Of a stretch of 64,000 bases of DNA, positions 27,463 through 39,996 are shown in pieces; within the stretch, counting starts at the first letter, position 1, and every line of letters begins with the position of its first letter. This DNA is from Neolentinus lepideus HHB14362 ss-1. Taxonomy: Eukaryota; Basidiomycota; Agaricomycetes; Gloeophyllales; Gloeophyllaceae. Below the pieces are notes generated by a model. It ran no database searches, was not told where the DNA came from, and saw nothing but the letters and a program-made list of their open reading frames with translations. Location: NCBI GenBank assembly GCA_001632425.1, contig KV425557.1, positions 310,001-374,000 of the forward strand. Reading direction: 5' to 3'. Position numbers and translations under genes: made by a program.

Positions 27463-28040
27463 GCACCAGACCGAGGGCAGCGTCCACTTGTAAGGTACCC
27501 AACACCTCACCGCTCAATCTCACCTTTCTCGTTAACTGTAGCATAGTGTACGCATCCCACCGCGTCGGAAGAGTAAAGCAATCCCATAATGTTCCCTAAT
27601 ACAATACTTCAACTGAATGTCCCTAGCCTACTCTGTATGCATTTACAAACCGCTGCATCACCGCGTCTGCACGGTTTGGGTAAATCTATGGTTCAAGAAC
27701 AGACATGCGCTGATACACCCAGCCTTCCCATTCGTAGTTGTACAATTGTCGCGAGAAAAAAACAGAAACAGGGAACAGTATGAAAAACTAGCAAGCCAGT
27801 CAGCATCAGGGTTAATGTGATGGTAGATCTTGCTCTTCTTTTGCAAGGGGGACTAGAGGGGTATAGGAATTGGGCATTTGATTTGGACACAGCCAACGAC
27901 AAACCCCATGGCAGATATTCAAGCGCGAGACGAGATTGATGGATGGATGGATTCGAGAGGCTTATGGACAACTGTTATTCTTGATGAGATCGTTCCGCAA
28001 GTAGGATGTGTAATCGTGACTGGGTCGTAGCGAAGGTCGT
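27463..28040. other. Convergent 3' spacer
   Basis: 578 bases between convergent genes, holding their 3' flanks. Nothing else is supported. Confidence 0.5.
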
Positions 28041-31000
28041 TTAGGCGTGGAACGCGCCCATGCCCGCGGGGTTCTGTTGATACATTTGATACATGTAAGA
28101 CTGGTAAAGCTGCGGGGACATAGACTGGGGTGGCATCCCGTTGTATCCAGGTTGCGCCATCCCGAGCATGTTGCCCGCCTGCGAGAGACTAGGGGACTGC
28201 GCGCCAAAGGGCACGGTAGACACTGACGCGGGCGGCATCGCGCCGTTGCGACGCGACCCGTTCCGCGGGCTGCTGACATCAGGGGAGCGCAGGGCGAAGG
28301 GGTTGAAGGGGTCGGAGGTCGGGGAGAAGGCGGAGGAGGGCTGGGATTGACGTCCATGAGTAGCATTCTGTTGCTGGTTGTAGGCCGGGTCGATGTGCAG
28401 TTGAGGAGGGCCCGACTGGGGGTTCTGGCCTCCCATCTGCAGCGCAGCCATCATGGAGGCCAGTCCCTGGTCAGTAGATGGGTATCCAGATGGGAGGCCA
28501 GGCATAGCAAAGTTGTTCTGCGGCGTGATCTTCTTATTCGACGGTGGCAAGTTATTGTAGGTGGGCTGGAAGTTGGGAATGGGCAACCCAACTTCTTCGA
28601 TTAACCTGCGGTAGGCCTGAGTCGCGATGACCTTCAACTCCAAGAGGACCCGCTTCGTGGCTTCGATGTACTTTGGCCTCTCGGACTGGTCAATGAATGG
28701 ACTTGTAAGGACCTTGTGGACAACAGCGACGCCGTTGACCTGATCACCCAGCACATCCGTAAGGACGTGATCGTTGGGCGAGCAGAACAAAGCCTCGACG
28801 ATCTGGCGAGAAGCGTTGGGTTCCACCTTTTGGTTGATGATGCGCAAGACCGTGAGAGAAGCCAACTTGTGTGTACATAGGTGCGACAAATGAGGTGTGA
28901 ACCGAGGAGCCAACAGGTTATAGCGCGACGGGAAACCGGACGTGTCGAGTAGCCAAGTAAGGAGCAGCGCACCGTTGGGATTGGTCGCCAACGGAATGGA
29001 ATTCAAGACAATCGCAGTGGCAATGCGGCGTTGCTGGCTCAAGCTGATATGCGAGCTTTCCAGACAAGCCCTCATACTGCGAGCACCGAAGCGACCCTGC
29101 GCCACCTCCCATAGACGGTCCGCCATCCCATCAAAGATGAAGTCATTTGCGGGAGGGCCGAAACGGAGGCAACACCTACGACTCTGTGTTAGAAACGGCA
29201 GCACTACGACAAGCGATGAAAGTAGAGCACGTACTGGACGACATAGTTCCCGAATTGATCAAGTAACAGCGGTGGGCCGTAAGCACGTAAGTTTTGGCAG
29301 ATCAGATTGACCTCTTCCGGAGTCTGCACACATTCTATAATTTTCTGGGCCGCCCAAGTACCGTTCTTATGGATTCCAATCATCGCAAGGTGAGGAGCAA
29401 TCCTCTCCAGCATTGCCATTCTGGGAGCAGCAGAGCACTTCTCGAACAGCTTTTGGACAACCTAAAGGAACAGTAAAGCAGGTAAACATCCGTAAAACTT
29501 GTACCAACCTCACGAAGGGGACGTACCGTGTTGCCTAACCAGTCAGATGCGAGGTCGACGATCTCGCCGTCTAGGAAGTCTGCGGCCACCTGGTCGATTT
29601 CTTCGACGCTGATGGTGTTCGAGTCCATTCTCTTGCGCAGCTCTCGAAGCTTGGATGCATCCCAGCGGCGATGCTGGGGCCTCTCGGAGACAAGTGGGAT
29701 CGTAGTGTAGTACATCGTTGGGGGACGGAATTCTAATACAAGACATCAGCTTTCAAGTTCAAAAGTTACAAATGAAAACAATCCTGCTTACCAGCAAGGG
29801 CTTGGATATCAGCTTCAGCGTCAGCTGCTCCACCACTCAACTCCCTCATGACCATCTGCTGTTCAGTAACGGAAGGCGACCAACTAGCAGGCTTGGGCAT
29901 CCCATCATTGGCATACGTGGCGTTGTGTGCTCCGGAACTAATCATGCTCAAAAGCAAGTTCGACCGATAATTCTCCAACGACCCACTAAGCACTTGCTGG
30001 TCAGCCGGGATGGTAGAAGCGCCTTTCACACCACGTAAAGCATGGATCGTGGCACCAACACTCATGTCGCCGATGCCCTGCACGTTCAGGCCTACGGATT
30101 CATCCTGGCCGTTGGTTCCCTCCTGGCCATTCTTGACCGGGACCTTAGCGAAGCCGATGCGAATGGCGCCCACATCACTGCCTAAGACATCACGGCCATT
30201 CAGAGCCTTCCTCGCTCTAACTGCGTCATCGAGGCGCTCGAAGTTGACTTTAAAAATCTATGAGCAACAGTCATAATATTCGAAAAGGCTAGGACACTCA
30301 CTGAAGCCACAGTTTTTGTGCGTCAACACCCTCGCGGATTCAATAGGGCCGAATGGGCTGAATACGCTAAGGATAGTGGCAGGTGTCGTGGTGGAAGGGA
30401 TCGAACCAATCCAAAGAGCCCTGGTGGGAGTCGACTGCAACTGCGCATCCATACCCGCCAGACCGGTATTGGAGGAACCACTTTTTGCTGCCGAGGAACC
30501 GGAAGGCGTCGCGGCGGTGTTGCTCACATTCGTGCCTTTTGCAGGTGCCACAGGAGCGCTGTCTGCCTTCCCAAAACCAATACGTACTGTCTGTCCATTC
30601 GGCATGCCAATGTTGCCACCCAGTCGGTTGAGCACGTCTTCTTTGGCCCGAACAGCATCAGCCAAGTCGACGAAGTTGACGAAACCACATTCCTGTGAAA
30701 AGTGTGAGACAAGCATAACCAGAACGCGCAGTTCTACAAACCTTCTCGGGCAGCAACCTCAGACTCTCGATCGCGCCATATGGCGCGAAGACGTGGATAA
30801 GCTGCTCTGCGGTAACTGAGCTATCCAAGTTTCCGATCCACAGCGAGCGAGTGGGAGTCTGGATTTGCGCAGACGAACTCTCCGATTTAGGTGACACCGC
30901 ACGGCCTTGGTTGGAGGGAGCCAAAAGGTAGGGTGATGCGCGACTGCCAGAGACATCCCCATTCGGGAAGTGGACGGTCGGCGAGGCACCAGAGCGAGGG

Positions 31001-32239
31001 GTCGCCACCTTGTCAGTCTTGAGGATACCGGCAGGGACGCCGTAGCCGAGGCTCGTGTTCTGGTTGAGTGCCTCGTTGGCGTAGGGAGATTGTTGCGCGT
31101 CAGCAATGGTGGCACGTCGCTGGAGGGAGCGGACAGGGTCATCGAGTGTCCCAACGGAAATTGCGCGAGGTCTGGACGACAGGCCAGTACTCAGCAAGTG
31201 ATCGGATTGCTTGAACCCTCTAGCGACCATTTGTGACGGGAAGTAGTCACCACTACTCATAGAGTCCGCATACGAATCCACCCGCTGACGGCCGTAAGTA
31301 TCGTATTCATCCAGAAGCTCTTCCTCCTCTTCAGCATTGGGAGTGGCCAACAGCGATCCTCCCAAAGATCCCCTCATGCGATAAGGGTTTGATACGGTGC
31401 TAGCGCGGTGACGAGAAGGACCACTAAGGTTACCAGTGATCGCAGCCTGTGCTTGAGTACGTAACTCCGAGATCGTGGCTGCTTGAGGGCGTCCCTCGTC
31501 CAATCCAAGATAATCCAACGTATGCACATCAAATTCATCAGCCCCAGAGTCTACAGAGCCGACTGAGCGCAACTCATCGAGGACGGGAAAGCCACCGACA
31601 CCGCCATTGTTGGACAACCACGAGGAGGAGAAAATGGACGAGCCAAACGCATTGGACAGACCACCGGATGGTAGAGTCAGGGATCCCGATCTAAGACGAC
31701 TGTTGCGCTCTGTCAGCGCCGAGGCAGTGACCCCTGAGGCCACAGATGCTGCATGTCGTAAATTAGGTCGCGCCGGCGTGCCATTGCCCGGAGATTCGTT
31801 GCGATGCTCCACGAATGACTCGGTCGAAGGCGCATTACTGCCCAGAGAGTTGGAAGCGGCAGCGAAATGTTGGGCGGCAAGGGACACGTTGGAAGGTAAG
31901 GTTCCTGCCCTCGCCCTCCTGAAACCGGGCGGATAATTAGTTGGAGGCAGGGAGGAACTGTCTATCGATGAAGACCCAGGGGAGCCAACATCATTAGGAG
32001 GCGAACCGCCAGAAGCTAGGGCGCGCAGCGCAGGGGGTCTGTACCTCGCAGAAGCACCGCTAGCCACCCCCTCTGCCTGAAGCTCCCTCGCTCTGCAGCA
32101 TAACCATAAAAACGCGATCCATCCAGAGTGTTTCTAATACCCACCTTTTAGCAAACGCAGCTGAAGGAGCAGGAGGGGGGGTCTTCCCAGAAGAGGCCCT
32201 GGGAAAGGAGTTGCTGTCCGGTGCGGCGAGAGACGACAT
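28041..32239 (-). CDS. RRM and Pumilio-repeat mRNA-binding protein (JSN1/PUF2-like)
   Basis: The start MSSLAAPDSNSFPRASS (32239) is followed by an intron, then a disordered Ser/Pro/Ala-rich region of ~350 residues. RRM 1 begins TPTRSLWIGNLDSSVTAEQL and continues with ECGFVNFVDLADAVRAKEDV across an intron. RRM 2 begins TPTRALWIGSIPSTTTPATI and ends DVGAIRIGFAKVPV. Then come a linker and Puf-type repeats: DLASDWLGNT, VQKLFEKCSAAPRMAMLERI, HKNGTWAAQKIIECVQTPEE, QFGNYVVQ, FGARSMRACLE and DVLGDQVNGVAVVHKVL. The C-terminus is Pro/Gln/Met-rich and stops at 28041. In yeast Jsn1/Puf1 and Puf2 combine an RRM with degenerate Puf repeats and bind membrane-protein mRNAs. Length is about 1,350 residues. 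Confidence 0.9.
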
Positions 32240-33286
32240 TAGGGCGTTTAAACGAAAAACGATTAGATATTACGAATGTGCTGTTGCGAACGCCTGCCGC
32301 TGCCAGAATTAGAGATCGTCGAGAGAGTGACGGAGACAGCCCGGTGGATGCGTCCTAGAGCAGTGGTAACTATGAGGAAGATAGGTGGTCGTTATTAGGT
32401 GCCTTGTAGCCCAGTTTTTGGTGGTAGAGAAAGAGAATTTTCGGGGCGAATATGAACAAATGTCGCCCAAACTACTAAGGTAGAGGTAGCCCCCAGAAAA
32501 TAGTACTACTAAGAGGGAGAAGGTGGTCAAGAGGAGAGACGTCTCTGCCAGGTCTACGAGGTTCGGACTCCGCCCCCTTATACTATTGGCGCCCGGATGC
32601 TTCGAATTCTCAACCCCTCTTTGAACCGCTGATTTCATGCTGCGCCGCCATGGGTTTACATCGATGCTATACTTGCATTCCAATCGTGCTACGGCTTGCG
32701 CAACTATCCCCGAGGTTGCGCGTCCAGGTGACCTCCAGCGAACGCGTCCCTCTAGCTGCCTGGTGGGAATGCCAGACGGCCTGCACTCTTCTGGGTAGGA
32801 AGCAGTTTTCTGCCGAGGCGACGGCACCAGGCCCCTCGACGTAATGATGGACATTGAAATGGCGGAGGCCGGAGGAGAACGTATTCTCCCATCAACGCCG
32901 CGCTGCAAACTCTCGCCGCCACCACGCTGATCGCACGCATAGGTACACACAAGTTGATTTATTGAACAGCGTAACATACAACGACTAAACGGCTTCGACT
33001 ATACTTTCGAGAGTTGCTTTCGGCATTCACGAGGAATGAAGCGTACAACTAGACGTCCTGCAACAAAATAATATACTACCACCCGCAACGACTGGCGAGG
33101 CACCAGTCTATTCGTCGCAGAGGACCGACGAGACACCGCACAAGGAAACGAATAACTGATACAAATCTACTCAGTTGGAAGACGAAGTTCATAAATGATC
33201 AGGAACAGCGACGCGTGAGAATAGGAGAATACAGCGAGAAAGAGTAGGCTGACCGAGTAGGGAGTTCGTAAGTTAGATATTGTGAA
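32240..33286. other. Intergenic region, upstream of the PUF gene
   Basis: About 1 kb containing the promoter and leader of the Pumilio gene on the minus strand and the 3' flank of the Gds1-like gene. Open frames up to 222 codons exist (32309-32977, minus) but show no motif and lie in the expected leader region. I see no gene. Confidence 0.45.
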
Positions 33287-36200
33287 TTATGAAAGGGAGC
33301 CACGCGAGGCCCTCTTGCTCGAGCGAGTCCGCGACCGAGCTGCTATTGCATTCGCAACCCGTTTCGATCTCCGAAGTGGTCGTTCCTGAGGGGGCGGCGA
33401 AGCCTCTTGCTCCTCAACGGATCCTTGAGATTCTTCTGGCTCCTGCGTTGGCTCTTTCTCCACGTCGTCCTCCGCTGGAGGTACATTATCCCAGTCGGGG
33501 ATGGCACACAAGGTATGGAACATCTCCTGTTCCGTCGGGCTCAATGGAGTCTCGACCAACGTCGTGTCCTCCTGCAGGAGCGGTCCAGCGGGCGGCAGCA
33601 TCAAATATGGAGTGTGAACGGCCATAAGATGCTCCTCCATCCACTCATGCGTGGCGTCCACGTCCCAGGGACTCGAATCCCATGCAGAGTCCTTTGACAA
33701 CGACGTCTGTAATCGAAGCTCAAGAGTAGAACGGAAATGCGGTCCGAAATGATTCAGTAGGCGCCGAGATGGGTGGGACATGTGGAAATCGTGCAGCGCC
33801 TTGGGGAAGCGTTCGTAAAGTACATCTGACAAGAAGATATCGAGTGGATCGTCCGGCACAGGGTGTTCACGAATGAAGTCCTGCGCAGAGGCAAGGGGCA
33901 CCCATGTACCCAGAATGATGGGCGAGCCTCGGCTGATGACCATAGCATTAGGTATTACTTTCGTAGAGGGGAGAGGTGCACCGATGTGCTTTGCAATTGG
34001 CGACAAATTGACGTAGTCCGTGTCAATTCTCCGTAGTAGTGGAGATGTGCCTAATGTCATTTGATAAACTGAGATGCCTGCGAAGATGATGGTCAAAAGT
34101 TTATCCGCGAGAGACAAGTATAGATTCTACATACCTTCAACTTCAGTAGCCCAGACAGGGGGATTGCAAGGTTCGCACGTGCGAACAACGACGACCTCAG
34201 GACACTGCGTCTCCAGCCGCGTATGCATATCAGCTTGGAGAGGCGAAGGCTTAACATCCGGGCTCTTCAAAGGCTCAGGCGAGTTGATAGTCCGGACAGA
34301 TGCCGACAATGAAGGTGACCTCGAAGATTCATCCCCACTTTCCTCCACCTCCATTCTACTGTTGTCCTCGATCTCAGGAGTATATGAGACGGCCTGACGT
34401 GATGCTTCTGATGAGTGAGTATCGACAATCGAGGAATTGTTTTCATCTGGCAGAGGAGACACCGATGCTTTCACGGTGGCATCTCCAGCCTCCTTGGCGT
34501 CTGGCCACTCCTCCTCGTCAAATTCTTCCGGATCCACAGAGTCTGGGCCCAACACCTCCGCATCCGCCCAAGACATATCTGTCGAACGCCGCAACTCTGC
34601 ATACTGGTCGAATCCACCAGGAGAAAGAGCAGAAAGAGGGGTCAAAGGCGAAGTGCAGTCAAGGTCATCGTGTTCGACAGCCGAGGTAACAGGAGAAACA
34701 GCATTCCTGCCGAAATACTCCTCTTCCTCCTGTTTCACATGCACCGCATCCTCAAGGCAAGGAGAATTAGGGTCCCAAAGAGGGCTCGCTCTGCTATCCC
34801 AATCCCACAAATTCAATTGGTCGAGCTTCATCGGCGGGATATCGTAGTCTGTAGAGCGTCCCGCATCGGCAGCAGCAGCCTGAGCAATGATCTTCACTAT
34901 CCTATCGGCGTTATCCAGATGCTCCCAATGGTCGAGCATACTGGCAACATCCTTCGGCTCCTGCTTGACGATCACGTCAGCGAGACCGGCGAAGCCAGAG
35001 TGGGCAACTGGGGAACGAGGGCCAGGACTGCGAGCATCTGTATCAGCATCCTCCTCGTCATCGTCCCAATCCAATTCGTCATCATCATCCCAACGGCTTC
35101 CAGTCATGCTCAGGTGGAAGTCATCCTCCTCTTCGGAATCCGGAGGTGGAGAGGCAATGCTGTACGGAATCGAGGGAGAGCGTCGATATTCCGCGTATTC
35201 GGGCAAATACGGGTAGCTGGAGGAATGGAAGGCAGGAACAAAGGGTAGATTGGACGAGTTGCCAGCGCCATCGCATGATTGCATTGTCCACTGCTCCTCC
35301 TCATCTTCCTCCGATACTTCCTCATCTTCGCCCTCAGAAGAATCAACAGACATCTCGTCATCCTCCTCCTCGACATCGGACGTTCGGGATAGATCAATCA
35401 CATTGGGTGACGACTCTGAGGAATGAGTCTCGGCAGGAGCAGGTGTCGTTGCAGGTGTAGACATTGGCGTGGAAGACGGGACAGAAGAGGAGGCAGGGGA
35501 AGGAGCAAGAGTAGGCCGAAGGCGCAGAGTCAGCTTGATTTTTGGCGGCCTTCGCTCTTCTTCATCACTCGAGGACGCCGACTCCGAGGCCCCCTTATCA
35601 GCGCATGAACGAAGTAGCCTCTTACGTTTCTCCCCACACCGTGTAGCTCGCTTGGCTTTATCCCGCTTCTTCTCGCGCGCATTCCTCAGATGCTGCCCTA
35701 CTCTCCCATTCTCGTTGTATTCGCAGATACGAATGCCCGCCCTCTCGAAAGGACAAGGGGCCCCAGCAGCTTTGCTTAAGTACCATACGAAAGTGCCCTT
35801 TCGGAAGTTGGTGATCCTGTTGTTCGACGATCCAGGGCAATGCGCGCCACCGGCTCGGGAGTGAAGAGCCTCGACAAGATCGTCGTCGGAAGGGGTGCCG
35901 GACAGTGGCTGGCGTAGCAGGAGTGGCTGGTCTTGTTGTACTTCGCAACGATGCATATGCGCGCGAATGTAAGTTGTGAGGGCTTGGCCAGCTGCGGACA
36001 CGCTGCACTGCCATGAGTCAGCTGAAACAGAAGGTTAGGGTCACAGACTCACTTCTGGCAGGTCAAACCAAACTGAAGAGTCATTTCTGCAAGGTCCTTG
36101 ATTGTCATCGCACGATTATCCTGCGGTGGAGGATGCCCGGAGGTAGGAAATCAGAAGTTAACAATAGAATCATATGACATCAGGAAATGGGACACGCACG

Positions 36201-36520
36201 ACGGAGAAGAAGCATCGGCCAATAGCGAGGAATACTTTACTGTTAAGGTCATCTGGATGTAGCATAACATGAGGCGGCGGAAAGAGTGGCATATCGGGCT
36301 TTGGGGATTCATGTAGCATAGGTTTAGACTTTGAGCCGGCCGAAGGCGCAGGTTTGATCCTGCGTGGTGGCGGCGGAGGGTCTGGCGACTGTCGAAGACG
36401 AGCGGAAGGTCTGATGATAGAATTGGAACGTATTCGTGTGCCGTACTTGTGGTTGGCGGAGGAGGGGTGGTTGTCAAGCGAGTCACGACGAGAGGAAGAA
36501 GGATCGGGCATAGCAGCCAT
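33287..36520 (-). CDS. Gds1-like winged-helix protein with APSES/KilA-N-like C-terminal segment
   Basis: The ATG at 36520 (MAAMPDPSSSRRDSLDN) opens a basic, Pro-rich leader. Exon joins then give KVFLAIGRCFFSV, DNRAMTIKDLAEMTLQFGL and SVSAAGQALTTYIRAHMHRC, which resembles the Gds1 winged-helix region, followed by NFRKGTFVWYLSKAAGAPCP. A very acidic, Ser-rich region spans ~450 residues (34300-35600). After an intron at about 34080-34134 the C-terminal part contains SVYQMTLGTSPLLRRIDTDY, ISRGSPIILGTWVPLASAQD and DIFLSDVLYERFP. The GTWVPL pattern followed by a helix is typical of APSES/KilA-N DNA-binding domains. The tail is basic (PLRRSKRVANAIAARS), a likely nuclear signal. The predicted role is transcriptional regulation; targets are unknown. 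Length ~1,000 residues, stop at 33287. Confidence 0.8.
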
Positions 36521-38106
36521 GGTTCATAAGAGCATAGAAGGTAGATAGCAGAAGAGTGAGCGTTCGGCCAGCGATTTGAAGGCAGAGACTGGTGAGGGAG
36601 AGAGGAGGAGGAGGTGAGGAGGACAAGGGGAAGGGGAGAGTGGGAGAAGAACGAAGATAGAAACGAGTTTTCAAAGACAGACGATCTGGTGCCTCGGCTT
36701 CGCGCGCGTAAAATGACGCTCCCAGCCTTCCGTTGATGGTCCTTATCTGCTGACGTAAGCGCCATATCAACCGCCAGCGCATCACTGGGTTTAAACTGCG
36801 CTCGGCCTGGTTCGATCCAACGGTCCCAGTCTTTACGGCCCCAGTCCTCCGTCCTCTACCTGGCAACGCAGGTAAATACAGCCTGCATACCATCACAAAA
36901 GAATCATGCTCGACTGAGACACCTGCTTACAATTATACCCTCCGTTCCCATATCCAGTCCACGTTCGCGAGCGAAGCACCAGCAGATCTCTTCTGCTAAA
37001 CAATTTTCCTGTCTTTGCAGCCCGCATTAGCGTCAGGGAAACCAACGTAACCCGAGCTAAAATGCCGTACCGGTTAGCAAGTCTCCGAGGCGGAGGGACC
37101 TACTAAGAGCCACGTGTACCACCTATACCTGCGGATACAAAGAGGAGTCAATCCTTGGGCCCTCCTTTGTCCAGGTTAACAATAGACTCGCTGCGAGACG
37201 CACAGCATCCCGTTATTCCGCAGTCTTACCCACTCACAAACCACCCTACAGCTTTTCCCGAGTCACAAATTCCGCGTCAGCATGCTCCACACGCGGTCTC
37301 CAGCCAGTGCGGTGGCTCTGGACGTCATGGTGGAATACCCGCTGGCCTCTGTGCGCGATCGACTGGCGTGACCGCCTGGCTGGTCAAGGCTGTGCCTTCT
37401 GCTGAACTTGCCGAGTGACTTCCAACTAGGGATTACATCGGCCTCTGCGATGACTCGAGTCGGCGGAAGCACCTTGTGGCTGAAACGGCGATTTTGAAAA
37501 TATGGCCCAGTCGGGATTGTCTAGCAAATTTGGTTTTAAATTGCGAGTGTCTATTTAGCATGTTGACAGCACGTACCTTCTACAGTCCCGCGTTGTTTAT
37601 TACGCCCTTATCCGCATCGATACAGCTGCATCCAGTTCCTTCGTAACGACGAAGCCATGATCCAGTCCGAGCAAACTGCCTCGCTCGAGCATCAGAGAAG
37701 AAGTCAAAAGGGACAGAAACGTCCTGGATAAAGGTCCCTAGATAGTGCCTCAGAGTGCTGAGGTTCGGGTGGCAGCATTGAACGAGCAAGACGAGCAGAG
37801 TTGTGGACAAGCAAGAAAGGCTTCGGGATGGACCCGGACCGCACGTGGCTTTACATGGACCCACAAACCGCTTTCGAGGTCAACCGCCTGTCGGTGTAAA
37901 ACTCGTATGAGGCATTGTGGAGATCAACTCAGGTTAGTGTAGTAACCGTAAGTTGTGAACAATGTCCTACATCGATGTGCACACCCGCATTTAGGACTTT
38001 CTGAGTCCTGTGAGCAGCCATTTATCTCGAGTATCTTAAGTCGCGTGCAAAACCCTAGACTCCCCAAGGCGGGGCATGTCTCGTGTGTCTGTACTTTACT
38101 AGATCC
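36521..38106. other. Intergenic region of 1.6 kb
   Basis: It contains the upstream region of the Gds1-like gene and the 3' flank of SHQ1. No open frame longer than ~140 codons has family resemblance or splice support. A purine-rich stretch at 36580-36670 (GAGGAGGAGG/GGGGAAGGGG type) lies just upstream of the Gds1-like start and probably belongs to its leader. Confidence 0.45.
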
Positions 38107-39791
38107 TTACTCTGCACTCTCGTCATCACTATCAGGCTCTCGTTGCGCTGCCTCGCGGACTGCCTCCTCCAATTCTTCAAGATCCCATCCTATCATCGCC
38201 TTCTCCATATGCAATGATTTGACGCATTTCCCGAGGTCCTCCAAGACCTCATCACTATCACTAATCGTCAGCCCGCTGATTCGAGGACAGTCGAAGCGGA
38301 TGCTCACATTGCATAGGCCTGCACCCACGTGCAGAAGTCATCCACCCATATTTTGCTGTAGACGTAGTAAACGTCATGATGGTCCAAGATGTGTTTCATT
38401 TCCAGCAAGCATCTTGTGACCGTTCTTTTACCGCCTGTGAGGAAGGCGGAGACATCTAAGCGGCAAGCTTCAGCTAGCGCCCAAGATCGGTACAGTGGAA
38501 ATGCGAGCGCGCGGCGATATGATGCGGTGAATGTCGATGCCAACTCAGCAACGGCAAACCGCGCAATATGACCATCCTTTGGTAATTGAGGGAATGATGT
38601 CGGATATGGAGGCGGGTCAAGAGCTGAGAACGCAGGCGTGAGTGAACATATAGTCCATGCACTCTCCGGCGTCGGATCACGCTGCGTAGTGCGTGATTCA
38701 TATGCATAACTGAACAGCAGCGACAACAGCGTGAGGTATAGATCGTGCGTCTGGGTATCAGTTGCCAGATCTGGGGATACAAGGATAATTGACTGAGCAC
38801 GGGAGCGAGAACAATAGGGTCTTGCGTTGCCGCACAGACTTACATTCTTTGCGCGGGAGGCGGAGCATCACCAATTGTTCATCTTCCGAATAGCCATGGC
38901 CAGCTGTGGTCGCGTGCGTGTGCTGCCATCCTATTAGCTCCTGGATATACTCGTCCTCGGCGAGGTCAGCCCTGGAACAATAGAGTGAGACGGCAACGGG
39001 TGGAACAGAAAGCCAAACGTACATGTAGTGCTCCTCGTCCCACTTTTCATCCTCATGCCTGAGTCGGCGTCTCCGTCGTTCCTCCAACGGACATGCCTCG
39101 GCGTCTTTGCCCAATTCGTTCACCTCGTTCTCCATGTGTTCCACATGAGTGAAGTAGCCGGAATGCAAGTTTAAGAAACCGTAGAGCCTTTGTGCAGATG
39201 TCTCAAGAGGGGGCAAAGCCTCTGGGACAGCCTGAGGGAGGCGCCAATCATTCTCAGCAGCTAATGAATAGCTATGAATACCCGAAACATGAACAGAGTG
39301 GTTTGGGCGCACCTTCCAATATCTCCTGTTGTTCCAGGCTCAGATTCTGCGTCTTCTGTACCAAGCTATCGCCGTCTTCCATCGCCTCCGAGCTCAAAAC
39401 TTCGATGATGGGTTCCGACCGCCGGGCTTTGCTTGGAGGGGGGGCCAACAATTTCGCTAGAAGATCTAGGTCCTTGAATTCCTCTCCTTTTACGTTCTTT
39501 GTCAATGTTATAGTCAAATAACCCGTGGTCGGATTGTATTCTCCGGAGGAATTTTCATCCTCGACAATACGACCAGGAAAGTTGAGACGCAAAAAGTATG
39601 GATTGATGTGTACAGTCAAGAGCGTATCTTCGACATGGGTCTCAAGCTCCGCAGCCTACTTGAGGTCCAAGTGATTCAGACCAATGCATGGACGGCGAGC
39701 AAAGTACAAAACATACCCGGACGGAGGGGCAATAAATTGTTACCACCACCGATGCATCTGTCTGCGTACAGGAAAAGCGCGGTGTGATCAT
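38107..39791 (-). CDS. SHQ1: SHQ1, box H/ACA snoRNP assembly factor
   Basis: Shq1 binds nascent dyskerin/Cbf5 through a C-terminal helical domain and carries an N-terminal CS (p23-like) domain. The first exon (39791 to about 39717) starts MITPRFSCTQTDASVVVTIY and ends CPSVR before a GTATGT donor. After the join come AAELETHVEDTLLTVHINPY, FLRLNFPGRIVEDE and GYLTITLTKNVKGEEF, the CS beta-sandwich. The Shq1 domain shows YGFLNLHSGYFTHVEHMENE, RRLRHEDEKWDEEHYM, HIARFAVAELASTFTASYRR, FPLYRSWALAEACRLDV, MKHILDHHDVYYVYSKIWVD and DFCTWVQAYA. The acidic tail ends SDDESAE, stop at 38107-38109. It is divergent from the anthranilate synthase gene (205-base spacer). Confidence 0.92.
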
Positions 39792-39996
39792 GAGCAACCG
39801 ATCCGAAAGGGCGCTGTCGACGTTGCAGCACTGAACAGGTCGTGAAAACCAATCAAGGGGAGAGCGGTGATGACTGAAAGAGCAATCGAAACTGACTCAG
39901 TTGACCGCATCAAATAGCCACATCTGTCTCGTCTCAAGATGAATCACATCACCACCTACTATTTATTGCATCAGGTTTGGCATAAAAGATCTTGCG

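Noticed and set aside
32309..32977. 222-codon minus-strand open frame upstream of the PUF gene
   Set aside because: No domain or periodicity, low-complexity basic and Ser-rich reading, and position in the expected leader/promoter of the PUF gene.
34415..35248. 277-codon plus-strand open frame
   Set aside because: It is the antisense of the acidic, codon-biased region of the Gds1-like gene; no protein features of its own.
36151..36765. 204-codon minus-strand frame covering the Gds1-like start
   Set aside because: It is out of frame with the conserved Gds1-like N-terminal exon and reads as low-complexity Leu/Ser/Pro sequence from the pyrimidine-rich leader.
36806..36830. tRNA-like T-loop sequence GGTTCGATCC
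   Set aside because: The bases flanking the loop do not form a T-arm stem and no anticodon or acceptor arm could be placed around it.
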